Shown piece by piece: positions 10,287-19,360 of a stretch of 64,000 nucleotides of DNA. Location: the NCBI GenBank assembly GCA_965221755.1, contig OZ244921.1:3534001-3598000 (forward strand), written 5' to 3'. A program made the position numbers and the translations under genes. Numbering within the stretch: the first letter of the stretch is position 1; the number at the start of each line of letters is the position of its first letter. The stretch is from Azophilus sp965221755 (lineage in GTDB: Bacteria > Pseudomonadota > Gammaproteobacteria > Pseudomonadales > Azotimanducaceae). The notes below the pieces were generated by a model. That model was given only the letters and a program-made list of their open reading frames with translations, made no database searches and had not been told where the DNA came from.

Positions 10287-10958
10287 TCAGCGCACCGGCA
10301 GGTCCAGGTAGCGGTCGGGCAGCGGCTCGTCATCAAGGGTGTAGTGCCACCACTCCTTGGCGTAGTTGGTGAACCCGCTCCGCTCCATGATGCGCTTGAG
10401 CAGCTGTCGGTTGCCTCGCGCCGACGCCGAAACCGAAGGGCTGTCGGTCCATGACCGGGGATCGAAGAAATCCCATCCGGTGCCCATGTCCAGCGGCGCG
10501 CCGTCGTCTCGGATCAAGGTCAGATCCACCGTGCTGCCGCGCGAATGGCCGGACCGCTCAGCGATGTAGCCTTTGCGGATGAGGTCGGATTTCTCCACGT
10601 TGGGATAGTAGGCCGGGCGGGTGGCGTCATCCTCGGGATCCGCCGCCCAGTCCACGAACCGGTCCACCGCCCGTTGCGGCCGGTAGCAGTCATAGACCAG
10701 CAGGCGCAGCCCCAAGGACTCAGCCCGGGCTTGCGCCCGGGCCAGCGCCGCCACGGCCTGCTCGGTCAGCAGGCAAAGCGCCGCCTCGTAGCCCGGCACC
10801 GGCGCGCCGACAAAGTTGTCGCTGCCCGCATAGCGGATGCGCAGCTCCAGCCCAGGGATGGCTTGGCCGGCATCCGCCAGCGGCGACGGCGCCGCCGACG
10901 CCGGGGCGCAGAACAGGATCAGCGCGGGCAGCAACCGGCGGATGGCCAAGCGCGCCAT
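10287..10958 (-). CDS. D-alanyl-D-alanine dipeptidase (VanX/DdpX, M15D)
   Basis: 223 residues from the ATG at 10958, with a cleavable signal peptide (LPALILFCAPASAAPS), so it acts in the periplasm. Zinc motif SGHSRGSTVDLTLI (SxHxxGxxxD) and EWWHYTL (ExxH) are complete, as is VYDCYRPQRAVDRFV. The open frame upstream of 10958 is repeat sequence and not homologous. Family members split D-Ala-D-Ala, either for nutrition (DdpX) or vancomycin resistance (VanX). No vanH/vanA genes are nearby, so recycling of D-Ala dipeptide is the better reading. Confidence 0.9.
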   Translation of the reverse strand: MARLAIRRLLPALILFCAPASAAPSPLADAGQAIPGLELRIRYAGSDNFVGAPVPGYEAALCLLTEQAVAALARAQARAESLGLRLLVYDCYRPQRAVDRFVDWAADPEDDATRPAYYPNVEKSDLIRKGYIAERSGHSRGSTVDLTLIRDDGAPLDMGTGWDFFDPRSWTDSPSVSASARGNRQLLKRIMERSGFTNYAKEWWHYTLDDEPLPDRYLDLPVR

Positions 10959-11026
10959 GTGATCCGCTTCTCTCGCCAAGCCCGCAATCCTCCGTAGTTG
11001 GTCGGCCAGCTCAAGTCCGATTGGCT

Positions 11027-11132
11027 GTGCGGGTTTCGAAACCCATCGGAACTTGACCCATGCAACGGCAGCGGAGTCCAGCGCCGGCGAAGATGCAACG
11101 GACCAAGGCCCGCCGCGGCCGTTAGGTTGCGC
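11027..11132 (+). repeat. Modular palindromic repeat, copy 3 (degenerate)
   Basis: Head gtgcgggtttcgaaacccat and the following gcaacggcagcggagt are recognisable. The core palindrome is eroded and the terminal hairpin is unlike the four main classes. First of the repeats filling the 481-bp gap between the dipeptidase and LD-carboxypeptidase genes. Confidence 0.65.
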
Positions 11133-11168
11133 CTTTACTCTAGCAGCGCAAACCGGTGCAATGGAACC

Positions 11169-11270
11169 CGCGCCTCTCGCCCAGAGGGCGAGAGGCGGTT
11201 GGAGTTTCGCTGCGCGAAACTCCGCGCCCGTTGTGGGGGCCGGGTTCCGAATTGTTTGTGAGCCCGCACA
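11169..11270 (-). repeat. Modular palindromic repeat, copy 4 (hairpin class gcctctcg)
   Basis: On the minus strand: head tgtgcgggctcacaaacaat, core ggagtttcgcgcagcgaaac, terminal hairpin gcctctcgccc-tct-gggcgagaggc. It directly follows copy 5 on the minus strand in a head-to-tail array. Confidence 0.9.
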
Positions 11271-11274
11271 ACCC

Positions 11275-11362
11275 GCGCGACCTAGCGGTCGCGGATGGTG
11301 TTTCGCTGCGCGAAACTCAGCAGCCGTTGCGCGGGTTCGACTCGAAACGTTTCTGAGCCCGC
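11275..11362 (-). repeat. Modular palindromic repeat, copy 5 (hairpin class gcgacc)
   Basis: On the minus strand: head gcgggctcagaaacgtttcg, core tgagtttcgcgcagcgaaac, terminal hairpin gcgacc-gcta-ggtcgc. Middle member of the three-copy tandem array. Confidence 0.9.
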
Positions 11363-11415
11363 GCGCCCGCAAAGCGGGCGCGTTGGCGTTTCGCCAAGCG
11401 AAACTCCGCTGACGG
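11363..11415 (-). repeat. Modular palindromic repeat, copy 6 (headless, hairpin class gcgcccgc)
   Basis: Only the core (ggagtttcgcttggcgaaac on the minus strand) and terminal hairpin gcgcccgc-ttt-gcgggcgc remain; the head is missing. It ends 24 bp before the LD-carboxypeptidase start. Confidence 0.85.
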
Positions 11416-11439
11416 CATTGGCGACCGGGAGTTGAGAAA

Positions 11440-12468
11440 ATGGATCGCAGGCGATTTGTCCAGCTGGTCGGCGGCGCGGCCGGCGCCGCCATGCTGCCGA
11501 ACGTCGGGCACGCGGCCGGCGGGCCGCATCGCCCGCCCCGGCTGCAGGCGGGCGATGCGGTGGCCCTAGTGGCGCCGGCCACCGTGGCCTATGACCGGCT
11601 GAAGGTGCGGCTGGCGGCGGAGACCTTGCAGGCCATGGGCCTGCAAGTCACGGTGGGCCGGCATGTGCTCGACCGCTTCGGCTATTTGGCCGGCGCCGAT
11701 GCGGACCGGGCCGCCGACCTCAACCGCGCCTTCGCTGACCCCGACGTCAAGGCCGTGTTTCCGCTCACCGGCGGCTGGGGGGCCAGCCGCCTGCTGCCGC
11801 GGCTCGACTACGAGGGCATCGCCCGCCAGCCGAAGATCCTGCTGGGCTACTCGGACATCACCAGCCTGCTCAACGGCATCCACGCCCGCACCGGGCTGGT
11901 CACCTTTCACGGCCCGAACGCCTGGTCGGAGTGGAACGAATTCAGCTACCGGTCCATGCGCGCCCTGCTGTTCGACGCCCAACCGACGACCTTGCGCAAC
12001 CCCAAGGACAAAGCCGGGGAGCTGGTCGCCAAGCGCAACCGCATTCAGACCATCAATGGCGGCAGCGCCAGCGGCAGGCTGGTCGGCGGCAACCTCACCC
12101 TGCTCACGGCCTTGCTGGGCACGCCCTTCCTGCCCGCCTTCGACGGGCGCATTCTGTTTCTTGAGGACGTCGGCGAAGCCATCTACCGCATCGACCGAAT
12201 GCTGACCCAACTGTCCCTGGCGGGCCGCCTGCGGCAGCTGGCCGGCATCGTCTTCGGGCAGTTCGCTAGGGTGGAGCCGGCCCCGGGACTGGGCAACTTC
12301 TCCCTCATGGACATCCTGCGCCAGCACTGCGAGCCCTTGGGCATTCCGGCCTATTACGGCGCGATGTTCGGCCACATCCCGCAAAACAGCACCCTGCCCA
12401 TCGGCATCCGCGCCGCCATGAATGCGGATGAAGGCACTTTGGCGCTGCTGGAACCCGCCGTGACTTGA
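11440..12468 (+). CDS. LD-carboxypeptidase (peptidase S66), exported
   Basis: 342 residues, starting MDRRRFVQLVGGAAGAAMLP, a twin-arginine-like export signal. Trims the terminal D-Ala from murein tetrapeptides in this family. Visible family motifs: LVAPAT near the start, FPLTGGWGASRLLPRLDY, the nucleophile elbow GYSDITSL, TFHGP, FLEDVGEAIYRIDRML (candidate Glu) and the C-terminal MFGHIPQNSTLPIG (candidate His). Most LdcA enzymes are cytoplasmic, so a signal-bearing form points to periplasmic action beside the exported AmiD-like and DdpX-like enzymes. The repeat array occupies its upstream region. Confidence 0.9.
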   Translation: MDRRRFVQLVGGAAGAAMLPNVGHAAGGPHRPPRLQAGDAVALVAPATVAYDRLKVRLAAETLQAMGLQVTVGRHVLDRFGYLAGADADRAADLNRAFADPDVKAVFPLTGGWGASRLLPRLDYEGIARQPKILLGYSDITSLLNGIHARTGLVTFHGPNAWSEWNEFSYRSMRALLFDAQPTTLRNPKDKAGELVAKRNRIQTINGGSASGRLVGGNLTLLTALLGTPFLPAFDGRILFLEDVGEAIYRIDRMLTQLSLAGRLRQLAGIVFGQFARVEPAPGLGNFSLMDILRQHCEPLGIPAYYGAMFGHIPQNSTLPIGIRAAMNADEGTLALLEPAVT

Positions 12469-12471
12469 ACG

Positions 12472-12499
12472 AACCATCGGCGAAACCGATGGTTTTTAA
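12472..12499 (+). terminator. Rho-independent terminator after LD-carboxypeptidase
   Basis: Perfect 9-bp stem aaccatcgg / ccgatggtt with loop cgaaa, running into tttttaac, starting 4 bp after the stop codon. Confidence 0.85.
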
Positions 12500-12504
12500 C
12501 TTTA

Positions 12505-12527
12505 GCTAACGCAATGGCATCGTTAGC
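12505..12527. promoter_or_regulatory. Inverted repeat upstream of TonB receptor 1
   Basis: gctaacg-N9-cgttagc, a perfect 7-bp dyad, lies between the terminator and the receptor gene. It is a candidate operator; no cognate regulator is identifiable. Confidence 0.35.
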
Positions 12528-12680
12528 ATCCGGCCTTAATTGCACCATGTTCGGGAAGCCACAGCGATGTTCCAACGAAAGCGATCAGCAAAACAGAGAT
12601 TCACGGCAGGGCGGGCGGCGGAAGCCGACGTCAGGCGACGCGGTTCAAAACCGGCGGGGCGGGATCTGGGGCGCAGCCTG

Positions 12681-15011
12681 ATGGACTTCCCTAAAAATCC
12701 GATCTCGCTGGCCGTCTCCGCCGCCATTTTGGCGCCTGCGCCGCTGGCGCTGGCCGCCGAGGAGGGCGTGCTGGAGGAGATCATCGTCACCGCGTCCCGC
12801 CGCGCCCAGGGCGTGCAGGAGATTCCCTTCAATGTCTCCGCCCTGTCCGGGGACGAGTTGGCCGAGGCCGGCATCACTCGACCGGAGGAACTGGCCAAGC
12901 GCATTGCCGGCGTCACCGCCATTGAGGCCGGCGCCCGCAACCGCAATCCCCTGAGCATCCGCGGCATCGGCTCTCCCGGCGCCGGCGCCAGCGACTTCTT
13001 CACCACCGAGGCCACCTCCTACTACGTCGGCGAAACGCCGATGGAGCATCTCAACCTGCGCATCAAGGACGTTGAGCGCATTGAGGTGCTGCGCGGGCCG
13101 CAAGGCACCTTGTATGGCGGCGGCGCCATGGGCGGCACCGTGCGCTACATCATGAACCGCCCCGATCCGGAAGCGTTCGCCTTCCGAGCCGCCACCAGCA
13201 TCTCGCACATTGACGGGGCCGGCGAGCCCAGCCACGACAGCGACATCGTCATCAACATGCCCTTAAGCGATCGCGTCGCGGTGCGGGCATCGGGCAATCG
13301 TCTCGATCAGGACGGCTGGCTCAACTACGTCACCTTCCCGGACAAGCTGGCGAACGGCTTGCCGCAGATCGACGGCAAGGACTACAACTCGGAGAAGGCC
13401 TGGATGGGGCGCATCGCGGTGCGCTGGCTGATTAACGACGCCTGGGATGCCGAACTGTCCTATGTGGCCCAGGATCAGGAAGGCCAAGGCCGCCAAGGCT
13501 ACACCGTCGCTGAGCCGGGCATGAAGGAGCCCCTCATCGACAAGCGCACCTACACCGGCTTCAACGATGAAATCGCCGAGCGCGACATCGGCTTGGCGAG
13601 CTTCGATGTGAGCGGCGATTTGGGCTTTGCCGACCTGACCTTCCACCTGTCCCGCCATGAGGACGACTACGAAACCGAGGGCGACATCACTCGCTTCCTC
13701 GAGGGCATTTACAGCGGCTTTCCCGGCCTCGCCGGCTTCGGCGACGAGATATTCGGCGATTTCCATGCTTGGAACGAAAACGAAATAACCAGCGAGACCG
13801 AGACCGTGGAGCTGCGCCTGCAAGCGGTCGGCGCCACCTTCGATTGGGTTGCCGGCGTCTTTTACACCCAGCAGGAGCGGGAATGGAACCTGCTCGAAAA
13901 CACGCCTGGGCTGAACGAAACCCCTTACGGGTCAGGCAACCCGACCACTGTGCCGCCCCACGATTTCAACTTGGAGGCGGAAGGCGACTACTCGCAGTTC
14001 GCCGTCTATGCCGAGGGCACCTACCATGTCACGCCGAGCCTTGACCTGACCCTCGGCATCCGCCACTTCGACATGGACGATGAGCTCGACATGTACATCT
14101 GGTACCCAATCTACAACGGCCTTGATGACTATGATGATCGCAATGATCCCTGCCTGACCGAGCCTGGCAACAACTTCTGCACCTTGGCCAGTTTCGATGC
14201 GGAGTTCGACGATCCGATATTCAAGGTCAATCTGTCCTACCGGCTCTCCGACGACGTGTTGGCCTACTTCACCTACTCCGAAGGCTTCCGCAGGGGGGGG
14301 GCCAATGGCGGCTCCCAAGCTCAGGCCAATCCGGACCCGGCGGTGCAGCAACTGATTCGCGATTCACGCTTCTACGCGCCGGACAGCTTGAACAACTACG
14401 AATTGGGCGTGAAATCCACCCTGCTCGATGGTCGCATGACCCTCAACGGCGCGGTGTATTTGCTCGATTGGCAGGATCGGCACGCGGTGGTCAGCAGGAT
14501 AAGGGACGATGAGGGCAACTCGCAGAGCTTGGTCTTCTCGCAACGGGTGAACGCGGGTGATGCGCAAAGCATCGGGGTCGAGGTGGAAGCGTCGGCGCTG
14601 CTGACCGACTCCCTGCGCCTTGACGCCTCGGCCCACTACAACCGGATTGAGGCGGATGGCGACAGCCCTTACTTCGAGGATGGCGAGAAGGTCTATGGCA
14701 AGCCGGACTGGCAGGCAAGCCTGGCGGTGAGCGGCAACTATCCGATGGGCAACGGCATGGAGTGGGGCTGGCGCACCGCCGTGGCGTATCGCGACGCCGT
14801 GCCGACCGGCAGCAGCCTGCTGGCCAAGTTGCCCAGCTACGCGCTGCTCGACGCCTCGGTCTCGCTGTCGGGCGAGGGTTGGACGGCTTCCTTGTACGGC
14901 CAAAACCTCGCCGACGAGCGCTACGAGACCGCCACGTCTCCCGAGTCCCGCAACATCATCTACACCGGCAAGCCGCGCACCATCGGCGTGCGCTTCTCCT
15001 ACGATCTGTAG
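12681..15011 (+). CDS. TonB-dependent outer-membrane receptor 1
   Basis: 776 residues from the ATG at 12681, chosen because a clean signal peptide follows (ISLAVSAAILAPAPLALAAE); the frame opens further upstream to 12540. A TonB box EEIIVTASRR comes right after the signal, then a plug domain (about 45-165, with RIEVLRGPQGTLYGGGAMGG) and a beta barrel ending RTIGVRFSYDL. Substrate unknown. It converges on the sulfotransferase/hydrolase operon and shares a palindrome over the two stop codons. The nearby amidase and amidohydrolase genes hint at amide or peptide-like compounds, but this is inference. Confidence 0.92.
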   Translation: MDFPKNPISLAVSAAILAPAPLALAAEEGVLEEIIVTASRRAQGVQEIPFNVSALSGDELAEAGITRPEELAKRIAGVTAIEAGARNRNPLSIRGIGSPGAGASDFFTTEATSYYVGETPMEHLNLRIKDVERIEVLRGPQGTLYGGGAMGGTVRYIMNRPDPEAFAFRAATSISHIDGAGEPSHDSDIVINMPLSDRVAVRASGNRLDQDGWLNYVTFPDKLANGLPQIDGKDYNSEKAWMGRIAVRWLINDAWDAELSYVAQDQEGQGRQGYTVAEPGMKEPLIDKRTYTGFNDEIAERDIGLASFDVSGDLGFADLTFHLSRHEDDYETEGDITRFLEGIYSGFPGLAGFGDEIFGDFHAWNENEITSETETVELRLQAVGATFDWVAGVFYTQQEREWNLLENTPGLNETPYGSGNPTTVPPHDFNLEAEGDYSQFAVYAEGTYHVTPSLDLTLGIRHFDMDDELDMYIWYPIYNGLDDYDDRNDPCLTEPGNNFCTLASFDAEFDDPIFKVNLSYRLSDDVLAYFTYSEGFRRGGANGGSQAQANPDPAVQQLIRDSRFYAPDSLNNYELGVKSTLLDGRMTLNGAVYLLDWQDRHAVVSRIRDDEGNSQSLVFSQRVNAGDAQSIGVEVEASALLTDSLRLDASAHYNRIEADGDSPYFEDGEKVYGKPDWQASLAVSGNYPMGNGMEWGWRTAVAYRDAVPTGSSLLAKLPSYALLDASVSLSGEGWTASLYGQNLADERYETATSPESRNIIYTGKPRTIGVRFSYDL

Positions 15012-15026
15012 GAGGCTGGCCTCCTA
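15009..15026. other. Palindrome over two convergent TAG stops
   Basis: taggaggc-tg-gcctccta is a perfect palindrome containing the stop of TonB receptor 1 (15009-15011) and, on the other strand, the stop of the sulfotransferase (15024-15026). It may act as a two-way terminator, though no T-run follows. Confidence 0.6.
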
Positions 15027-16604
15027 GATGGCAATGCCGGTGGCGGTTAGGATTTCGCGCATCGGCGCCAACTGCTCCTCGTAGCAGCGCCACTTGCCCA
15101 CGGAGGTGGCGTAAACCGGCTCCCGCACTTGGGCGGTGCTGGCAGTGCCCACGGCCTGCCTGAAGCGCCGATACTCGAGGCACTGCGGCTGCCAGTCCAA
15201 GCCCAGAAACGCCAGCGCCCGCCGTGTCTCCGCGCCGGCGTCCGCCACCAGCCGCTCATAGGAGACGGTGCATAGGCGGTTCGGAAAACAGGTCTCCCAG
15301 TGCGCCATCAACTCCCGGTACAGCAGGTAGTAGCCCGCCATTTCCTCCTGGGTGTAGGAATGGGGGCAGGCAGTGCGGCCAAACAGCTGCTTGTAGTTGG
15401 CGTAGCAGGTGTCCATGGGCTGGCGCGTCATGTGCAGGATCTTCGCCTTCGGCAGCGCCCGGGCAATGGCGCCCAAGTAGAGAAAGTTGTTGGGCATCTT
15501 GTCGATGAAGCGCTTCTCCCGCCCGGTGCGCGGGCGGGTGCTGGCCACATAGTCGTCGCCGAGCCGGGCGAAATCGAGCTGGGCGCCGAAAGCCATTGCC
15601 GACAGCGGCGTCAGCCGTTCAACGCGCGGCCGCGCCTGCGCCACCCAAGCGGCGAAGAAGTTGCGCAACTCGCCAGCGGCGAACACTTCGCTGTGAGCGC
15701 CCAGGATCTGCTCCAGCAAGGTGGTGCCGGTGCGCGGCATGCCCAATATGAAGATCGGCTCCTCGCTGTCCGATCCGGCAGCCTGGGTTTGGCAGAAGGC
15801 TGGGCTGAAGACATCGCGAATGCAGGCCAGCAGGCGGCGGTCCTGCTCCAAGCCGTACTTGAGCTGGCGGCGCTTGCGCACCATGCCCGCCTGCAGGTGG
15901 GCGAAGCTCTCAGCGTACTCGCCAATGTCCTCCAACTCCTTGGCCAAGGCCAGATTGAGGTGGATGCCGCCCTCCGGGTGTTCGCCGTGGCACTGCAGCT
16001 GGTCGCGCAGGAGGCTGAGATGGTTGTCCTTGCGCGTTTGCCTCCTCATCTGCGACAGGGACCAGTAGCCATGAAATTGGGTCGGCGCCATGCGCAGCGC
16101 CTGCAGATGCACCGCCTCGGCCTCCTCGGTCTCGTGGCAGAAGTTGAGCATGCCGGCCAGATTGAACAGGTTGCGGGCGCTGTCCGGGCGCAGCTCGCGC
16201 ACCCGGCGGAAGGCCCTGACCGCATCGGCGTACTCGTTCAGTTCACCATAGGCCACACCGATGGCATCCCAGACCTCCGGATTGCGCGATTCCAGTTCCT
16301 CCGACCGCTTGGCCGTCTCCAAGGCCTCCCGATGCCGGCCTTGGCCGACGAGGCAGCGCCCCAGCAAGGACAGGCTCTCGGCGTGGCGCCCATCAATCGC
16401 CAGCGCCCTGCGCAGGGGGGCCTCCGCCTGCCACCGCTTGCGCAGCCGCATCAGGCAGTAGCCTTCATAGTAGTGGGCGTTGGGATTGCCGGGCTGACGC
16501 TCGGCGTACTTGCGGGCTGATACCAAGGCGGCGTCAAACTGCTTGTTGGCGATGCGCTGGCGCAAGGCGCGCAAGTGGCGCTCAGCGGCCACAGGCTCGG
16601 TCAC
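15024..16604 (-). CDS. TPR-repeat sulfotransferase
   Basis: 526 residues. The N-terminal half (about 1-260) is tetratricopeptide repeats; the C-terminal half is a PAPS-dependent sulfotransferase with the 5'-phosphosulfate loop ILGMPRTGTTLLEQILG (about 285-301) and the 3'-phosphate region LHMTRQPMDTCYANY. This two-part design is common in marine proteobacteria, usually without a known acceptor. Its GTG start overlaps the M20 hydrolase stop as GTGA, so it is the last gene of an MFS-amidase-amidohydrolase-sulfotransferase operon. The cysD/cysNC genes in this window would supply the PAPS. Confidence 0.9.
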   Translation of the reverse strand: MTEPVAAERHLRALRQRIANKQFDAALVSARKYAERQPGNPNAHYYEGYCLMRLRKRWQAEAPLRRALAIDGRHAESLSLLGRCLVGQGRHREALETAKRSEELESRNPEVWDAIGVAYGELNEYADAVRAFRRVRELRPDSARNLFNLAGMLNFCHETEEAEAVHLQALRMAPTQFHGYWSLSQMRRQTRKDNHLSLLRDQLQCHGEHPEGGIHLNLALAKELEDIGEYAESFAHLQAGMVRKRRQLKYGLEQDRRLLACIRDVFSPAFCQTQAAGSDSEEPIFILGMPRTGTTLLEQILGAHSEVFAAGELRNFFAAWVAQARPRVERLTPLSAMAFGAQLDFARLGDDYVASTRPRTGREKRFIDKMPNNFLYLGAIARALPKAKILHMTRQPMDTCYANYKQLFGRTACPHSYTQEEMAGYYLLYRELMAHWETCFPNRLCTVSYERLVADAGAETRRALAFLGLDWQPQCLEYRRFRQAVGTASTAQVREPVYATSVGKWRCYEEQLAPMREILTATGIAI

Positions 16605-17905
16605 GAAGCCCGCTCCCGGAGATAGGCGAAGGCCAGCTCCACCATGGCGATGACCCCGTCGCGCAGGGCGCGCTCATCGATCCGGAAGCGGGGCGAATGG
16701 TTGACGTGCACCTCCTCCCAATCCGGGGAGGCAATGCCCAAGTAGAAGTAGAAGCCGGGAATGCGCTGGGCGAAGAAGCCGAAGTCCTCGGCGCCGGTCA
16801 CCGGCGGGTAGGCGTAAACCCGCCGCGCCCCGAAACTGCGGCGCAGCACGGCCACCATCTCCTCGGTGAGGGCGGCGTCGTTGACCGTCACCGGGTAGCC
16901 CGCCTGCACGTCGATGCGCACTTCGGCTTCGGCGCCGGCGGCGCTGGCGATGGCGGTGGCGGTGCGGCGCACCCGCTCATGAATGCGGCTGCGCGCCTCG
17001 GCATCCAAGGTGCGGATGGTGCCCTCAAGCACCACCTCGTCAGGGATCACGTTGCCCCGGTTGCCGCCGCGCAGGGCGCCGATGGTCACCACCGCCGGCG
17101 AGGCCACCAAGTCGGTTTGACGGCTGACCACGGTTTGCAGGCCGAGGATGATCTGCGCGGCAACCACCACGGGGTCCACGCCAAACCAAGGCGTGGCGCC
17201 GTGGACGCCTTCGCCGCGCACGGTGATGGTCAGCGGGTCGGCGCTGGCCAAGGCGGCGCCGGGCGTGTAGGTGAAGTGGCCGAGCGGGTCGGGCGCCACA
17301 TGCAGCGCCATAATGGCCTCAGGCGCTGGATCATCCAGCACTCCCTCCTGGATCATTTGCCGGGCGCCGCCGGTCTCCCCCGGCGGCACGCCCTCCTCCG
17401 CAGGCTGAAACATCAGCACCACCGTGCCGGGCAGCTGATCGCGCAAATCGGCGAACAGCCGGGCCGCGCCCATCAGAATGGCCGTGTGGGCATCGTGGCC
17501 GCAGGCGTGCATGACGCCGACGGTCTCGCCCCTCCACTCAGCCTGCGCGGTCGATGCGTAGGGCAGGCCGGTCAGCTCGGTGATGGGCAGCGCATCCATG
17601 TCGGCCCGCAGCGCGATCACCGGCCCCGGCCGGCCACCGCGCAGCACGCCCACCACGCCGGTGTGCGCCACCTTGGTGCGCAGCTGGTAGCCGAGGGACT
17701 TAAGATGCCTGGCCACGATGGCGGCGGTGCGAAACTCGCGATTGCCCAACTCCGGATGGCGGTGGAAGTCGCGCCGCCAAAGAATCACTTGGGGTTCGAT
17801 GGCGGCCGCCCGCTCGGCGATCAGCGCCGAGGGGGCGGCATGCGCCAAACCGCCGAGCGGCGCCAGGCACATTGCCAGCGGGGCGATCATGCGGGCAGCG
17901 ATCAC
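16601..17905 (-). CDS. M20 family amidohydrolase (hippurate/IAA-amino-acid hydrolase type), exported
   Basis: A zinc or manganese amidohydrolase of about 434 residues. Metal and catalytic motifs are complete: ALRADMDALPI, MHACGHDAHTAILMG, FQPAEEG, ALHVAP and VNHSP near the C-terminus. The GTG at 17905 overlaps the amidase stop as GTGA; an ATG at 17890 is the alternative. The N-terminus IAPLAMCLAPLGGLAHA looks like a signal peptide, so it may act in the periplasm, unusual for this family. Substrates of the family are N-acyl or N-aryl amino acids. Its operon partner is an amidase-signature enzyme. Confidence 0.9.
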   Translation of the reverse strand: MIAARMIAPLAMCLAPLGGLAHAAPSALIAERAAAIEPQVILWRRDFHRHPELGNREFRTAAIVARHLKSLGYQLRTKVAHTGVVGVLRGGRPGPVIALRADMDALPITELTGLPYASTAQAEWRGETVGVMHACGHDAHTAILMGAARLFADLRDQLPGTVVLMFQPAEEGVPPGETGGARQMIQEGVLDDPAPEAIMALHVAPDPLGHFTYTPGAALASADPLTITVRGEGVHGATPWFGVDPVVVAAQIILGLQTVVSRQTDLVASPAVVTIGALRGGNRGNVIPDEVVLEGTIRTLDAEARSRIHERVRRTATAIASAAGAEAEVRIDVQAGYPVTVNDAALTEEMVAVLRRSFGARRVYAYPPVTGAEDFGFFAQRIPGFYFYLGIASPDWEEVHVNHSPRFRIDERALRDGVIAMVELAFAYLRERAS

Positions 17906-19332
17906 GGCAGATCCGGACGACGGTCGGCGTCGAACCAAGACGGCAGCGCCGCTTCGACGGCGGCGGCCAAGGCCAGCAGCCGCCGGTCGCGGTAGGGCGC
18001 GCCAACCAACTGCATGCCGGTTGGCACGCCTTGGGCGCTCAACCCGGTGGGCATCGCCAGCACCGGACAGCGGCCCACCGCATTGAAGGGATAGGTCATG
18101 AACCACCCCTTGTTGGCATCCACCGGCTTGCCGTTGATCAGGCATTGATCCCGGCTGTAGTCGAAGTCGGCGGCAATTTCCGGGCTGGCGACCGTGGGGC
18201 AAACGAAGGCATCGACGCGCTCCAGCACCGGCCCGAGCTGCATCCAGATGCGGTTGGCGCATTCGTTGGCCCAGCGGACCTGCTCCGGCGCGACCTCGCC
18301 GGGATGCGCCAGGTGCCAGCGCGTGTAGTCGCAGAGCTGGTCGCTGCGCTCCGCCGAACCGCAGATCCGCCGCAACAGGGCGCCCATGAGAAAGCCCTGA
18401 TGGGCGCGCGCCATTTCAACGACCCAGTCGCCCAATTGAATCTCCGTCTCCACGAGTTCGGCCCCCGCAGCCGCCAGCCGCTCAAGCGTCTCAAGGGTGT
18501 TGGCCCGCACGCAGGGGGCGAGTTCGTAAAAGCCCATGTCCAGTGAGTAGCCTAGGACGACGCCCTGCAGGCCGGCCAGCGACTCGGCAGGAGGGTCCGG
18601 CGGCAACTGCGAACTGAGGTCCGCCGCATGCGGCCCGGCCACGCACTCGTAGGCCAGCGAGAGGTCCGCGACCTGGCGCGCCATGACGCCGTGGTGGCAG
18701 TAGGGGTCCATGTTGTAGGGGAAGATCTCCGGCAGGCGTCCGTGGCTGGCCTTGAACCCGATCAAGCCGCATTGACTGGCGGGAATGCGCGCGGAGCCGC
18801 CCAAGTCGGTGCCGTTGGACAGCGTGGCCATGCCGGCCGCCAGCGCCGCCGCGCCGCCGCCGGTGGAGCCGCCCGGCGTGAACGCCCGGTTCCACGGGTT
18901 GCGGGTGACGCCCCAAAGGCGGGACCAAGTGTAGGCGGCCACCGAGAACTCCGGCGTGCAGGTCCGTTGATGAATGATGGCGCCGGCCGCCAGCAACCGC
19001 TCCGGGACCGGATCGGTGGCGGTGGCCACCGCATCGCGCAGCAACAGGGAGCCATTGGTGGTCACTTGGCCGCGGATGTAGGTCTCGTCCTTGATGGCGC
19101 AGGTGATGCCCTCCAGCGGCCGCGCCCGACCTTGGGCGTAGGCCCGTTCCGCAGCCTTGGCGGCCAGCAGCGCCTCCTCGTCGAACGTGAAGGCGAGCGC
19201 GTTGATTTCCCGGTTCACCGCCTCACGGCGGGCAATTTGCGCCTGCAGCACGTCCACCGGCGACAGTTCGCAGCGGCGAAAGGCGACCAGCAGCTCCGTC
19301 GCGGAAGCGTAGCAAAGATCATCCAGCGCCAT
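17902..19332 (-). CDS. Amidase (amidase-signature family)
   Basis: 476 residues from the ATG at 19332, which has an agggaa ribosome-binding site. The Ser-cisSer-Lys machinery is visible: Lys in ITCAIKDETYIRG, the glycine-rich PGGSTGGGAAAL, and the nucleophile in NGTDLGGSARIPASQCGLIGFK-like sequence. The family hydrolyses diverse C-N bonds; no subfamily-specific residues identify the substrate. It lies between an MFS carrier (28 bp upstream) and the M20 amidohydrolase, which suggests uptake followed by two-step amide hydrolysis. Confidence 0.9.
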   Translation of the reverse strand: MALDDLCYASATELLVAFRRCELSPVDVLQAQIARREAVNREINALAFTFDEEALLAAKAAERAYAQGRARPLEGITCAIKDETYIRGQVTTNGSLLLRDAVATATDPVPERLLAAGAIIHQRTCTPEFSVAAYTWSRLWGVTRNPWNRAFTPGGSTGGGAAALAAGMATLSNGTDLGGSARIPASQCGLIGFKASHGRLPEIFPYNMDPYCHHGVMARQVADLSLAYECVAGPHAADLSSQLPPDPPAESLAGLQGVVLGYSLDMGFYELAPCVRANTLETLERLAAAGAELVETEIQLGDWVVEMARAHQGFLMGALLRRICGSAERSDQLCDYTRWHLAHPGEVAPEQVRWANECANRIWMQLGPVLERVDAFVCPTVASPEIAADFDYSRDQCLINGKPVDANKGWFMTYPFNAVGRCPVLAMPTGLSAQGVPTGMQLVGAPYRDRRLLALAAAVEAALPSWFDADRRPDLP

Positions 19333-19360
19333 GGGTTCCCTCATCGACGTCCTGAACCGC

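Noticed and set aside
16697..17995. 432-residue plus-strand frame
   Set aside because: Antisense to the M20 amidohydrolase and amidase, with His/Gly/Ala-rich low-complexity composition typical of GC-rich shadow frames.
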